Shown piece by piece: positions 36,637-44,110 of a stretch of DNA of 44,110 bases. A program made the translations under genes and the position numbers. Below the pieces are notes generated by a model. The model saw nothing but the letters and a program-made list of their open reading frames with translations. It searched no databases and was not told the origin of the DNA. The stretch's first letter is position 1; every line of letters begins with the position of its first letter. The stretch covers positions 1 through 44,110 of the forward strand of contig NZ_BAKH01000017.1 of the NCBI RefSeq assembly GCF_000614105.1. The letters are read 5' to 3'. Origin of the DNA: Prevotella micans DSM 21469 = JCM 16134 (GTDB lineage Bacteria; Bacteroidota; Bacteroidia; Bacteroidales; Bacteroidaceae).

Positions 36637-37479
36637 TTATTCGGTTTGAATGGAATCGCCTGCTCTTTCAGCCGGAGTTGGAGGTGTCACTGATTGGTTG
36701 TCGGTTGGAGAGGTACTAGTGGTTTCAGCCGTTCCATTCATTTCATTTTGTGTTTGCTGAAAGTTCGTGTAGAAATCTTTCACCTGCGGATCGTTCTTGA
36801 AACTGTCAGGAGCTTTCATCATTATGAAATCAATCCATGATGAAAGCTGATTCACTGCATTCAGATAAAGATAATCGTTCATCCATGAGGGGTATGCATC
36901 GGGTGTCGTATCGTAGGTTATGCGTGTAAAGAACCCCCACGGGCCTAGTATATTTTCAAAATTGTCTGTAACGAATTTCGTGAAAAGTTTGTCTCCGCTG
37001 GCATATACTTGCAAAGCCTGTTTTAGTAATCTGGAGTTCACTTCGTTTTCATCCTGCCCGTTCATTATTGCCGCGCTTTCCTCATGGTCGAGTTCTATGT
37101 ATTGATTGCGAATCTGGGTGAACTTAATCCAGAAGTCGTTTATCTTGTCGTTCAACGGCGTTCCACTCACCTGTTGCTGCGTGTTGTCAAGCCGAAGTTG
37201 TATGTTTCCCTGTTCAAGCACAATGGGAAACTGCAAATTAACATCGTCCATGAATATTTGTGCTACTCTCACCGAGTCAATATTACCCTGGAATATGAAT
37301 CGCCCATGTACAACGTCGCACGAGTCTATTGTTTTTAGCGTATCAGCGCTATTCACTTTGAGATATAATTTGCGCCCGTCAAGGCTCGAAACATTCGATG
37401 TTCCTTGAATGTCGTATGAGTTTGCACACGATGTGAGAAATAAAGAGAAAGAGAGGAAGGCGTAGAGAACTTTTGTCAT
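36637..37479 (-). CDS. DUF4369-type lipoprotein
   Basis: Exported lipoprotein: MTKVLYAFLSFSLFLTSC ends in a lipobox LTSC (start 37479 preferred to 37485, which adds MF only). The domain that follows (YDIQGTSNVSSLDGRKLYLK, then TIDSCDVVHGRFIFQGNID and QFPIVLEQGNIQLRL) is the DUF4369 fold often found at the N-terminus of periplasmic thioredoxin-like proteins. Here no CxxC thioredoxin domain follows; instead there is a helical part and a Thr/Ser/Pro-rich end. Function unknown. It is in the same tight operon as pyrC. Confidence 0.8.
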   Translation of the reverse strand: MTKVLYAFLSFSLFLTSCANSYDIQGTSNVSSLDGRKLYLKVNSADTLKTIDSCDVVHGRFIFQGNIDSVRVAQIFMDDVNLQFPIVLEQGNIQLRLDNTQQQVSGTPLNDKINDFWIKFTQIRNQYIELDHEESAAIMNGQDENEVNSRLLKQALQVYASGDKLFTKFVTDNFENILGPWGFFTRITYDTTPDAYPSWMNDYLYLNAVNQLSSWIDFIMMKAPDSFKNDPQVKDFYTNFQQTQNEMNGTAETTSTSPTDNQSVTPPTPAERAGDSIQTE

Positions 37480-37581
37480 AAACAATATGTCTGCTTGATG
37501 GTCGGCAAAATTACAGGCTAAGCCTCGTGTACCGAAAGTTTTTCATTGTATTTAAAAATATCATTCGCCTTTTAGTGTTTT

Positions 37582-38013
37582 TTATCCGCACTTCTCGTTC
37601 TCCTTTTTAAGCTCATAACTAATCCTGTGCGTGACATATATTTCCAGTATCGAAGCCACCAACAAAAGTACAACCCAGTTATGATGGAAGATGTTTATAT
37701 AAAGCGAATAATTCGATGCTGACCCACTGAACAACGATTCCAGGAAATGGTATGAATCCTCAACCATGAATCCACCCGCCAGAATAAAGCATACACCAGA
37801 CAATCCAAGTATCTTTCGCAATCTGCGAATGGTTATGTTGCTTCCCTCATAGCTCTGTCGCATCTGTATTGACACAAAAAGTCCGGCACCCAGAAGCATA
37901 GACCAGCACACAACATTTTGCATGATAAAAAACACATAAAGTCCGGCGCTGAGAACCATAATCAGTCCGCCTAAAAGAAGAAGAGTAATTTCGGTTCTAT
38001 TCAGTTGTTTCAT
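37582..38013 (-). CDS. Conserved four-helix membrane protein downstream of divIC-like gene
   Basis: 143 residues from the ATG at 38013 (MKQLNRTEITLLLLGG); an ATG at 38025 is also possible. Four hydrophobic segments: ITLLLLGGLIMVLSAGLYVF, VVCWSMLLGAGLFVSIQM, ILGLSGVCFILAGGFMV and NWVVLLLVASILEIYVTHRI. No enzyme motif. The start overlaps the divIC-like stop (37997) by 17 bases, so it is co-translated with it. The role could be linked to the envelope or division, by position only. Confidence 0.75.
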   Translation of the reverse strand: MKQLNRTEITLLLLGGLIMVLSAGLYVFFIMQNVVCWSMLLGAGLFVSIQMRQSYEGSNITIRRLRKILGLSGVCFILAGGFMVEDSYHFLESLFSGSASNYSLYINIFHHNWVVLLLVASILEIYVTHRISYELKKENEKCG

Positions 38014-38344
38014 TTTGCGATTCATTTTCCACGGGATTCTCGTCATCGCTCAACACGAAGATATCTTCATCGTCGGTTTTCATGAAATACCGTTCACGAG
38101 CAATCTTTGCAATCGTTGTCGGATTGAGTTTCATCTTATTGAGCAGTTCCATGTCGTGTCTATATTGATTATTGTATTTCTTAATCTCAGCTTTCATGTC
38201 TTCAATCTGATTGGCGTATTCAAACCGACGCATAAAACTGTTCTCGTCAACAACGCCTATAATAAGCCCGCCGAGCACTAAGACAATATAGTATTTAAAC
38301 CTGCTGAGAAAGTAAAATAACGAGTGTATACTTATTCTTTTCAC
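37997..38344 (-). CDS. Septum formation initiator (FtsB/DivIC family)
   Basis: 115-residue bitopic division protein. A short cytosolic N-terminus, one transmembrane helix (YYIVLVLGGLIIGVVDENSF), a coiled coil (QIEDMKAEIKKYNNQYRHDM) and then the family signature NPTTIAKIARERYFMKTDDE (normally 'E-x-IAREKY-m'). This matches FtsB/DivIC, which links FtsL and FtsQ at the division site. First gene of the operon running to plsC, with a -7 box 32 bases upstream. Confidence 0.88.
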   Translation of the reverse strand: MKRISIHSLFYFLSRFKYYIVLVLGGLIIGVVDENSFMRRFEYANQIEDMKAEIKKYNNQYRHDMELLNKMKLNPTTIAKIARERYFMKTDDEDIFVLSDDENPVENESQNETTE

Positions 38345-38375
38345 GTCCTAGAATGACTTATCGTTTGATGTCGTG

Positions 38376-38383
38376 CAAAAGTA
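38376..38383 (-). promoter_or_regulatory. -7 box of the divIC-to-plsC operon
   Basis: TACTTTTG on the minus strand, in the divergent region shared with rsmI. Confidence 0.5.
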
Positions 38384-38523
38384 TGGAAAAGAAAACGCCC
38401 TCTAAAATATTGCCAAAGAAAGATATTGTAATGTAGCTTAACGCCCCTTAACCGCTTCAATTCGCGTTGAGTAAAAAAAACTAATTTCTATTAGGGCTTT
38501 CTTTCTCTTCGACCCTTTTACGA

Positions 38524-38531
38524 TACATTTG
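38524..38531 (+). promoter_or_regulatory. -7 box of rsmI
   Basis: TACATTTG, full match to TAnnTTTG, ending 9 bases before the ATG at 38541. This supports 38541 rather than the TTG codon at 38529 as start. Confidence 0.5.
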
Positions 38532-38540
38532 CAGCCGTTG

Positions 38541-39251
38541 ATGAGTACATTATATTTAGTTCCGACACCTGTGGGCAATATGGAAGACATAACCCTCCGA
38601 GCCCTTAGAGTTCTAAAAGAAGTCGACCTTGTGTTATGCGAAGATACACGCACATCGGGCATACTTCTGAAGCACTTCAACATAAAGAACAAACTAATGT
38701 CTCATCATAAATTCAACGAACATGGCACAGCTGCTGGAATAGTGGAACGATTGAAAGCCGGGAACTCCATCGCCCTAATCTCCGACGCCGGCACCCCAGG
38801 CATCAGCGACCCCGGATTCTTTCTCGTACGCGAGGCCATCAATGCAGGCATTGCAGTACAAACACTTCCAGGTTCAACAGCATTTGTACCGGCACTCGTT
38901 TCGAGTGGTATTCCTTGCGACCGCTTCTGCTTCGAGGGATTCTTGCCGCAGAAGAAAGGACGCAAAACACATCTCGAAAACTTGCAGAACGAAGAGCGAA
39001 CAATGATTTTCTACGAATCACCATATCGGATAGTCAAAACGCTCGAGCAATTTGCCGAAGTTTTCGAACCCGAACGCCAAGTGAGCTGCTCCAGGGAAAT
39101 ATCGAAGCTACACGAAGAAACTGTACGCGGAACTCTCCAAGATGTTGCAGAACACTTTCGCAAGGCAGAACCAAAAGGTGAATTCGTGATAGTTCTGGCC
39201 GGAAAGCAACGCAAGAAAACAATCCACATCAATAATCAAACAAATAAGTAA
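38541..39251 (+). CDS. rsmI: 16S rRNA (cytidine-1402-2'-O)-methyltransferase
   Basis: Methylates the ribose of C1402 in the ribosomal P site, using SAM. 236 residues from ATG 38541 (MSTLYLVPTPVGNMEDIT), the family's standard N-terminus. Further hallmarks: LREVDLVLCEDTR-like segment KEVDLVLCEDTRTSGILLKH, ALISDAGTPGISDPGF (the tetrapyrrole-methylase SAM loop), GSTAFVPALVSSGIPCDRF, and FYESPYRIVKTLE. Followed after 21 bases by a lipoprotein gene on the same strand. Confidence 0.95.
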   Translation: MSTLYLVPTPVGNMEDITLRALRVLKEVDLVLCEDTRTSGILLKHFNIKNKLMSHHKFNEHGTAAGIVERLKAGNSIALISDAGTPGISDPGFFLVREAINAGIAVQTLPGSTAFVPALVSSGIPCDRFCFEGFLPQKKGRKTHLENLQNEERTMIFYESPYRIVKTLEQFAEVFEPERQVSCSREISKLHEETVRGTLQDVAEHFRKAEPKGEFVIVLAGKQRKKTIHINNQTNK

Positions 39252-39272
39252 AACAACTTAATTTAAAGAATT

Positions 39273-40187
39273 ATGAAAAAACTCTTTTTATTAGCAGCCT
39301 GCGCAGTCATGACACTCGCATCCTGCAATCAGTTCAAGAAAGCCGTTAACTCAACAAACGACGTTAAAAACGACTCACTACGTGCCATCATCGACGCACG
39401 CGACAACGAAATCAACGACATGATGGGAACCCTCAATCAAATACAACAGGGATTCTCGGAAATCAATGCTGCCGAAGACCGCGTGACACTCGTCAAAGAT
39501 GGTGAAAGAGCCGACAAGGCAACACAAATCAAAGAGAACATTCAGTTCATTGCACAAAGAATGAAGGAAAACCGAGAGCTCATCGCAAAACTGCAGCAGC
39601 AGCTTAAAGACACCGGATTCAGAGGCAGTGAAATGAAAAGAGCTATCGAAACTCTCACAGCACAACTCGTCAAAAAAGATGCAGAACTCAAAAAACTGCG
39701 TGCCGACCTGGAATCGAAGAACATCCACATCAAGGAGCTCGACGAAACTATAACCGGACTTAATACTGACGTTTCGAACCTCAAAACAACCAACCAGAAC
39801 CTCAGCAACGAAAAGCAGGCTCTGCAAACTGAGAAAGAAAATCTTGAGAGCGAAAGCAATCAAAAGAGCGAAACAATATCGACTCAAGAAAGGCAGCTCA
39901 ACACTGGATGGTATATTGCCGGTTCGAAAAAGGAACTCAAGAGTCAAGGCATCCTCGAAGGTGGAAAAGTTCTTCAAGGCAACTTTAACCGCGGAGCATT
40001 CAACAAAATCGACATCCGTACTAACAGAGAAATCAATCTCAACAGTCGTAGCGCCAAGATTCTCACCTCTCATCCCGGAAGCAGCTACAGTCTGAATAAA
40101 GGTGCCGACGGCAACATGATACTTCGTATCAACGACCCGCAAACATTCTGGAGCACCAGTAAGTATCTCGTAATTCAGGTGAAATAA
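39273..40187 (+). CDS. Coiled-coil surface lipoprotein, Cbp1-like
   Basis: 304 residues. The lipoprotein signal MKKLFLLAACAVMTLASC gives a lipidated Cys at 18. Residues about 30-215 are almost entirely heptad-like helix rich in Glu, Lys, Gln and Asn (IKELDETITGLNTDVSNLKT; ALQTEKENLESESNQKSETI). The C-terminal 90 residues form a separate beta-like domain (GWYIAGSKKELKSQGILEGG ... KYLVIQVK). The overall plan resembles the Cbp1 collagen-binding adhesin family of Bacteroides, recalled from memory and not verified; collagen binding should not be assumed. Ends with a strong terminator. Confidence 0.75.
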   Translation: MKKLFLLAACAVMTLASCNQFKKAVNSTNDVKNDSLRAIIDARDNEINDMMGTLNQIQQGFSEINAAEDRVTLVKDGERADKATQIKENIQFIAQRMKENRELIAKLQQQLKDTGFRGSEMKRAIETLTAQLVKKDAELKKLRADLESKNIHIKELDETITGLNTDVSNLKTTNQNLSNEKQALQTEKENLESESNQKSETISTQERQLNTGWYIAGSKKELKSQGILEGGKVLQGNFNRGAFNKIDIRTNREINLNSRSAKILTSHPGSSYSLNKGADGNMILRINDPQTFWSTSKYLVIQVK

Positions 40188-40213
40188 CCCTCCGAATCCA
40201 TAAAGGTTAACTC

Positions 40214-40250
40214 AAGAGCCCGGCAAGTTTTAATGCCGGGCTCTTTTTTT
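40214..40250 (+). terminator. Strong rho-independent terminator of the rsmI-lipoprotein unit
   Basis: 12-bp perfect stem AAGAGCCCGGCA / TGCCGGGCTCTT, 8-nt loop, then a run of T. Confidence 0.92.
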
Positions 40251-40270
40251 GATTAGAATAATTACTGGGC

Positions 40271-40511
40271 GAGTTCGGTTTAATAGAGCCCCCCACTCGG
40301 GCATTAGTCCGCATGTAGGGACAGACCCCGTGTCTGTCCGCATCTCTCTGCCAATTCGGTCTACTGGCCGCATAACATATTTCGTCCTGTCGGACGGGGC
40401 GGACAGACACGGGGTCTGTCCCTACATGCGGGCCTTCCGCCCGAATAGGAATCCATTGTTTATTACCCATTGGCTCATCGGAGGCTTAAGCAGACATCTC
40501 AAATCGAACTC
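40271..40511. repeat. MITE-like 241-bp imperfect palindrome, copy B
   Basis: Begins GAGTTCGGTTT (40271-40281) and ends AAATCGAACTC (40501-40511, one mismatch to the terminal repeat). Same length as copy A at 9003 and inverted relative to it: the asymmetric part (GTTTATTACCCATTGGCTC, GGAGGCTTAAGCAG) is at the right end here. Two internal copies of the GGACAGAC...GTCTGTCC hairpin. Confidence 0.88.
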
Positions 40512-40526
40512 ACGTAATTATTGGGC

Positions 40527-40749
40527 GAGTTCGGTTTAATAGAGACCCCACTCGGGCGTTAGCCCGCATGTAGGGACAGACCCCGTGTCTGTCCGCATCT
40601 CTCTGCCAATTCGGTCTATTGGCCGCATAACATATTTCGTCCTTGTCGGACGGGGCGGACAGACACGGGGTCTGTCCCTACATGCGGGCCTTCCGCCCGA
40701 ATAGGAATCCATTGTTTATTACCCATTGGCTCATCGGAGGCTTAAGCAG
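40527..40749. repeat. MITE-like element, copy C, right end missing
   Basis: Begins GAGTTCGGTTT at 40527 and runs almost identical to copy B up to CTTAAGCAG at 40749, where the expected ending CATCTCAAATCGAACTC is replaced by a 41-bp tandem array. The sequence preceding it (AATTATTGGGC) repeats the sequence preceding copy B (AATTACTGGGC). Confidence 0.85.
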
Positions 40750-40890
40750 AACAGACCCTGTTTCGCATCAGCGGGCCAGACGTCGCCTCAAACAGACCCT
40801 GTTTTGCATCAGCGGGCTGGAAGTCGCCCCAAACAGACTCTGTTTTGCGTCAGCGGGCCAGACGTCGCCTCAAACAGACTCTGTTTTGCA
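40750..40890. repeat. 41-bp tandem repeat array
   Basis: Units start AACAGACCCTGTTT or AACAGACTCTGTTT at 40750, 40791, 40832 and 40873 (the last partial): spacing exactly 41 bp. Each contains a small palindrome AACAG-N4-CTGTT and GACGTC or a variant. Fills the gap between copy C and the stop of the converging gene at 40915. Confidence 0.88.
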
Positions 40891-40914
40891 CTACAGAGTT
40901 CCGGCGAGTGAGAA

Positions 40915-43900
40915 TTAGTTTTCTTCAGGCAGTAGGATAACGGCTTGCTGTTTTTTCCCGTCCATCATAATTTTCAGCGGGGAAGGGAAACGAACGTGAC
41001 GAATAAAATGGGTTTCTTCTTCAGCTGGTAGAGCGTCGAGAATGGTTCGGCGGCACAAACCATCGTCTTTAAAAGGATTAATCGTAAAATAGCCAACACC
41101 GAAAGAGGTGAGATTCTGAAAAAAATGGGTGCCTTGACTGGAATCGATTTGATAATTGGGCAAGCCTTCCTCGACAATTACCCGAGCAGCCGAAATGTGC
41201 GACCATTTCACGGGTACGCCTAACCACGGGTCGCTCGACCCCCAGCGACCAGGCCCGATGAGAATATAGTTTCGGTCGGTATCCAGAAACTTTCGGTTAA
41301 TTTGTTCGATTTCGGCTGCGATGGCTGGATTGTTGGCACCGGAGAAGGTTTCGTTGACCTTTATATATATAACGTCGGCTACATCGTCGGATATTCCATG
41401 GCCAAGCGAACTGTTACTTCGAAGGAGGCATCGTGCGTCGGGAATGGTTGAGAGGTCTTCGGAGAGGAGTTGCTGTGAGTCGACAATTGGGCGTATCTGC
41501 AAAAGATAGAGCGTGCCTTTGCCAACAGAGTCGATATTCACGGCAAACTCTATTTCGACAGGGCGACGCATGGCTTCAGAGCCGTGTTTCATGGCTGTTC
41601 GGAGAAGCTGGGCAAGAGGGAAAACATCTTGCTTTAGCACTCCGGCGAAAGAGATTATTTTTCGTCCGCCGTCGTATATTCCGTCGTATATCGCGTCGTC
41701 GTTCGGCTGATATGTTGAAGCGATATACTGTAGGGCTCCGTCGGATTCGGCGTCTTTAAGGTTAAGACTAACGATGTTAAATCCGTCGTCGACCTTGAAA
41801 TTGTCATCGATGTTCACCGTGTCAAGAGCATAAAATTGAGTTTGAGTTTGCTTGAGAGCCGTTTTCATCTCGCTCATTTGCAGTATGTGATTCGGATGGT
41901 AGGGTGAGACGCGGAGTGTTTGTCCGCCGTCGACAATATATTTTCCCAATCCGAGGGCGAGAGAAGCTATTCCCTCTTCGGCTTTCTCATCGCCTATGGG
42001 ATAGTAGTTCAGCGAACGTAGCACACCGGAGATGTTCGGATAAAAATGATTGGCATGTTGCTTTCCGGCCACTTCCTGAAGAATAACAGCCATCTTCTCC
42101 TGGTCGATTACGTTGCTCGTTGCGGTCATATAAGTCTTTGAATCGCTGTAGTAAACCGATGCATATACGCTTTTTATAGCCGACGTGAGCATATTAAGCA
42201 TAGCATGGTGGTTGTCAGTGTAAGGAATCATGTAGGTTGAGTATATCCCGGCGAAAGGCTGATAATGACTGTCTTCGAGCAACGAACTCGAGCGTATGGC
42301 TATCGGCGCACGCGTTGCTCGGATAAAAGCCAAAAAATCGTCGTTGAGCGCTTCAGGCAGTCTAGCCTGCAGAAATGCTTCCAGAATACTATCGTTGTCG
42401 GCATTGGAGAGAGCTATTTGATATAGATTATTTCTCTCCATAAAGCTGTCGAATATGTCGGTGCACAATACCACGGTTTTAGGAATCTGTACCTCCACAC
42501 CGGGAAATCTATCGAAGTCGGGCTGCCGTTTGATAACATTATCTAGGAAAGCCAGTCCGCGCCCTTTTCCACCGAGAGAACCGTCGCCTATTCGAGCGAA
42601 ATGAGCGTAGCGGTCGTATTTATTTCTGTCGAACACTGCCACAACACCGTGGTTTTTCATACGCCGATATTCCACGATGGCATTGAAGATTATCTGCCGA
42701 TGCCGATCAACATCCTGCAGCTTGTGCCACGTTATGTTTTTCAGAAAGGCCGACACAGGGAAGATAGCACGTGCGGAGAGCCAACGACTAACGTGGTTGC
42801 GGCTGATGTGATAGAGCATTGAGTTGTTTGGAATACTGAAAATATTGTCTTGCAACTCCTTTAAATTCCTCACACGCTTAACCTCTTCGTGCGTTACAGG
42901 ATCTCGGAAGATGAAATCGCCGAACCCCATGTGTTCTTCGAGCATGTGGCGTAGGTCTACGCTCATCTTCTTAGAATTCTTGTCTACGAAACGGAATCCT
43001 TCTTTCTCGGCTCTAGCCCTATTATCGCTTTCGGAACTTTCTATAATCAATGGCAAATACTCATTGTCGTGCCTGATAGCACGAAGAAGTTTCAGTCCGG
43101 CATCCGGGTCTTTCTCGTTCTGTGGCGGGTTACCGAGGAATGTATTCAGGCTCTTTTCGTTTCTGTCCATCGGGAATCGCACGTCCGAAATCACCCCCAG
43201 CACATTGTCTTTAAATTGCTCGTAGATTTGCCAGGCCTCTTTATAGGTTCGAGCCAACACCACTTTCGGTCGCCCTCGCATTCTTAGCGACGCCTCGTGT
43301 TTTGTAAGCGCCTCGGTTGCGAAGTTCTGACTTTGTGTAAGCAAATAACCATAGAGATTCGGTAATATGGAAGAATAGAAACGAATAGAATCCTCGACCA
43401 ACAGAATCATTTGTACACCAACCTGGCGGATGTCATTCTCGAGATTCATCTTGTCCTCAATCAGTTTGATTATGGATAGAATAAGATTCGTGTTGCCAAG
43501 CCAGCAGAAAACATAATCGAATATACTCAAATCCTCATGCTGCATTCGCCTGGTTATTCCATGCGAAAACGGCGTCAGAACCACACAGTGAATGTCGGGA
43601 GATATATTCTTAATTGCCCGTGCCACGTCGAAAGCATCATTGTCGGCATTTCCTGGCATACAAATAACCAGGTCCACATCAATCGTGGTAAGAATCTTCT
43701 CAGCCTCTTCAATAGTGGAAACCTGCGTGAAAGTGGGCGGATAGCGAAGTCCCAGCTCCATGTATTCATTGTATATCTTCTCCTCGATTCGCCCGTCGTC
43801 TTCCAGCATGAAAGCATCGTAAGGATTAGCTACGATGAGCACATTATATATACGCCACATCATAAGATTGACGAAACTCACGTCTCTCAAATAGAATTTG

Positions 43901-43929
43901 TTCCAATTATCGGGATTCTGTTCTTTCAT
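40915..43929 (-). CDS. Receiver-like domains fused to PEP-synthase-type ATP-binding domain
   Basis: 1004 residues, no signal peptide. Residues about 25-150 form a degenerate receiver-like domain (NVLIVANPYDAFMLEDDGR; at the usual phospho-Asp strand it reads DLVICMPGNADND). A second receiver-like domain spans about 172-335 (MILLVEDSIRFY; GVISDVRFPMD with a candidate phospho-Asp near 248; PLIIESSESDN). From about 440 follows the ATP-binding domain of PEP synthase/pyruvate phosphate dikinase: GSLGGKGRGLAFLDNVIK, PIAIRSSSLLEDSHYQPFAG (near 545) and TLYLLQIRPIV (near 810). I see neither the phosphohistidine swivel domain nor the PEP-binding TIM barrel, so it is not a normal PEP synthase. After the ATP-grasp part there is a further domain (YILIGPGRWGSSDPWLGVPV). 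Monocistronic. Role unknown, possibly signalling or phosphotransfer regulation. Confidence 0.82.
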   Translation of the reverse strand: MKEQNPDNWNKFYLRDVSFVNLMMWRIYNVLIVANPYDAFMLEDDGRIEEKIYNEYMELGLRYPPTFTQVSTIEEAEKILTTIDVDLVICMPGNADNDAFDVARAIKNISPDIHCVVLTPFSHGITRRMQHEDLSIFDYVFCWLGNTNLILSIIKLIEDKMNLENDIRQVGVQMILLVEDSIRFYSSILPNLYGYLLTQSQNFATEALTKHEASLRMRGRPKVVLARTYKEAWQIYEQFKDNVLGVISDVRFPMDRNEKSLNTFLGNPPQNEKDPDAGLKLLRAIRHDNEYLPLIIESSESDNRARAEKEGFRFVDKNSKKMSVDLRHMLEEHMGFGDFIFRDPVTHEEVKRVRNLKELQDNIFSIPNNSMLYHISRNHVSRWLSARAIFPVSAFLKNITWHKLQDVDRHRQIIFNAIVEYRRMKNHGVVAVFDRNKYDRYAHFARIGDGSLGGKGRGLAFLDNVIKRQPDFDRFPGVEVQIPKTVVLCTDIFDSFMERNNLYQIALSNADNDSILEAFLQARLPEALNDDFLAFIRATRAPIAIRSSSLLEDSHYQPFAGIYSTYMIPYTDNHHAMLNMLTSAIKSVYASVYYSDSKTYMTATSNVIDQEKMAVILQEVAGKQHANHFYPNISGVLRSLNYYPIGDEKAEEGIASLALGLGKYIVDGGQTLRVSPYHPNHILQMSEMKTALKQTQTQFYALDTVNIDDNFKVDDGFNIVSLNLKDAESDGALQYIASTYQPNDDAIYDGIYDGGRKIISFAGVLKQDVFPLAQLLRTAMKHGSEAMRRPVEIEFAVNIDSVGKGTLYLLQIRPIVDSQQLLSEDLSTIPDARCLLRSNSSLGHGISDDVADVIYIKVNETFSGANNPAIAAEIEQINRKFLDTDRNYILIGPGRWGSSDPWLGVPVKWSHISAARVIVEEGLPNYQIDSSQGTHFFQNLTSFGVGYFTINPFKDDGLCRRTILDALPAEEETHFIRHVRFPSPLKIMMDGKKQQAVILLPEEN

Positions 43930-43952
43930 TTACAATTACTTAAAGTTCCGGA

Positions 43953-43960
43953 CAAAAGTA
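43953..43960 (-). promoter_or_regulatory. -7 box of the 1004-residue gene
   Basis: TACTTTTG on the minus strand, 23 bases upstream of the start; no clear -33 element. The remaining 150 bases to the end of the window show nothing recognisable. Confidence 0.5.
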
Positions 43961-44110
43961 CTATTTAATCCCTCCTTGCCGTCCCATTTGTTCGTCAAAC
44001 AATCATGGTAGTTGTTGTTTTGCGAGTCGTATTATTCAAATGAAAACATTACTGCAAAAACGCGTCTTAAACGGCTAAAATAAATGGCGTGAGAATTTTT
44101 GGCTGTTCGA

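Noticed and set aside
40915..43929. Ordinary phosphoenolpyruvate synthase (ppsA)
   Set aside because: Only the ATP-binding domain is recognisable; the phosphohistidine and PEP-binding domains are missing and receiver-like domains occupy the N-terminus.
1..44110. Prophage, integrative element or insertion sequence
   Set aside because: No integrase, transposase, mobilisation or phage structural gene was recognised; gene content is mostly housekeeping.

Overview
The window looks like chromosomal DNA from a Bacteroidota, most likely a Prevotellaceae-type organism. The evidence is the Bacteroidetes -7 box (TAnnTTTG) upstream of many transcription units, genes without Shine-Dalgarno sequences, and families typical of the group: DUF4293 next to an RpoZ-like omega subunit, DUF2851, DUF4369, a DUF6261-like protein, M6 proteases with a C-terminal 'DLQGRRV..GIYI.KG..KV.VK' tail, and a Cbp1-like coiled-coil lipoprotein. 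No phage, plasmid, CRISPR or transposase gene was seen.

Layout. 1-3060: a 41-bp repeat array, the membrane pyrophosphatase hppA (+), its terminator, a short MITE-like repeat and a 22-bp repeat array. 3080-9250: TonB-dependent receptor, folB and class II ribonucleotide reductase (all -), then a full MITE-like repeat. 9398-12214: secreted M6 protease with BspA-like repeats. 12311-17563: lysS-gpsA-pgi-HAD cluster (-), in which three genes carry single-base frameshifts. 17823-22974: a zinc-ribbon membrane protein (+), trmO, a Cys-rich repeat protein, two glycosyltransferases and a DUF6261-like protein (-). 22975-25652: AT-rich repeat region, tRNA-Cys, small membrane proteins and RNase P RNA (-). 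25934-30648: htrA/degQ-like protease, bamD-like, rpoZ-like and DUF4293 genes (+), then DUF2851 (-). 30771-33343: second M6 protease (-) and a large mirrored 22-bp repeat array. 33344-38344: divIC/ftsB-like - membrane protein - DUF4369 - pyrC - metallophosphoesterase - plsC, a tightly packed (-) operon. 38541-40187: rsmI and a coiled-coil lipoprotein (+). 40271-40890: two MITE-like copies and a 41-bp array. 40915-43929: a 1004-residue protein joining receiver-like domains to a PEP-synthase-type ATP-binding domain (-).

Most genes are housekeeping: membrane energetics, folate and deoxyribonucleotide synthesis, glycolysis/phospholipid precursors, lysyl-tRNA charging, tRNA and rRNA methylation, outer-membrane assembly, periplasmic proteolysis, pyrimidine synthesis and division. 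The unusual content lies mainly between genes. Six sequence-unrelated tandem arrays have unit lengths of either exactly 22 bp or 41-42 bp, and a family of 241-bp imperfect palindromes with terminal inverted repeats is scattered through the window. Separately, six conserved genes contain seven frame breaks, each explained by one missing base. This points to assembly indels more than to seven real pseudogenising events, but the sequence alone cannot decide it.
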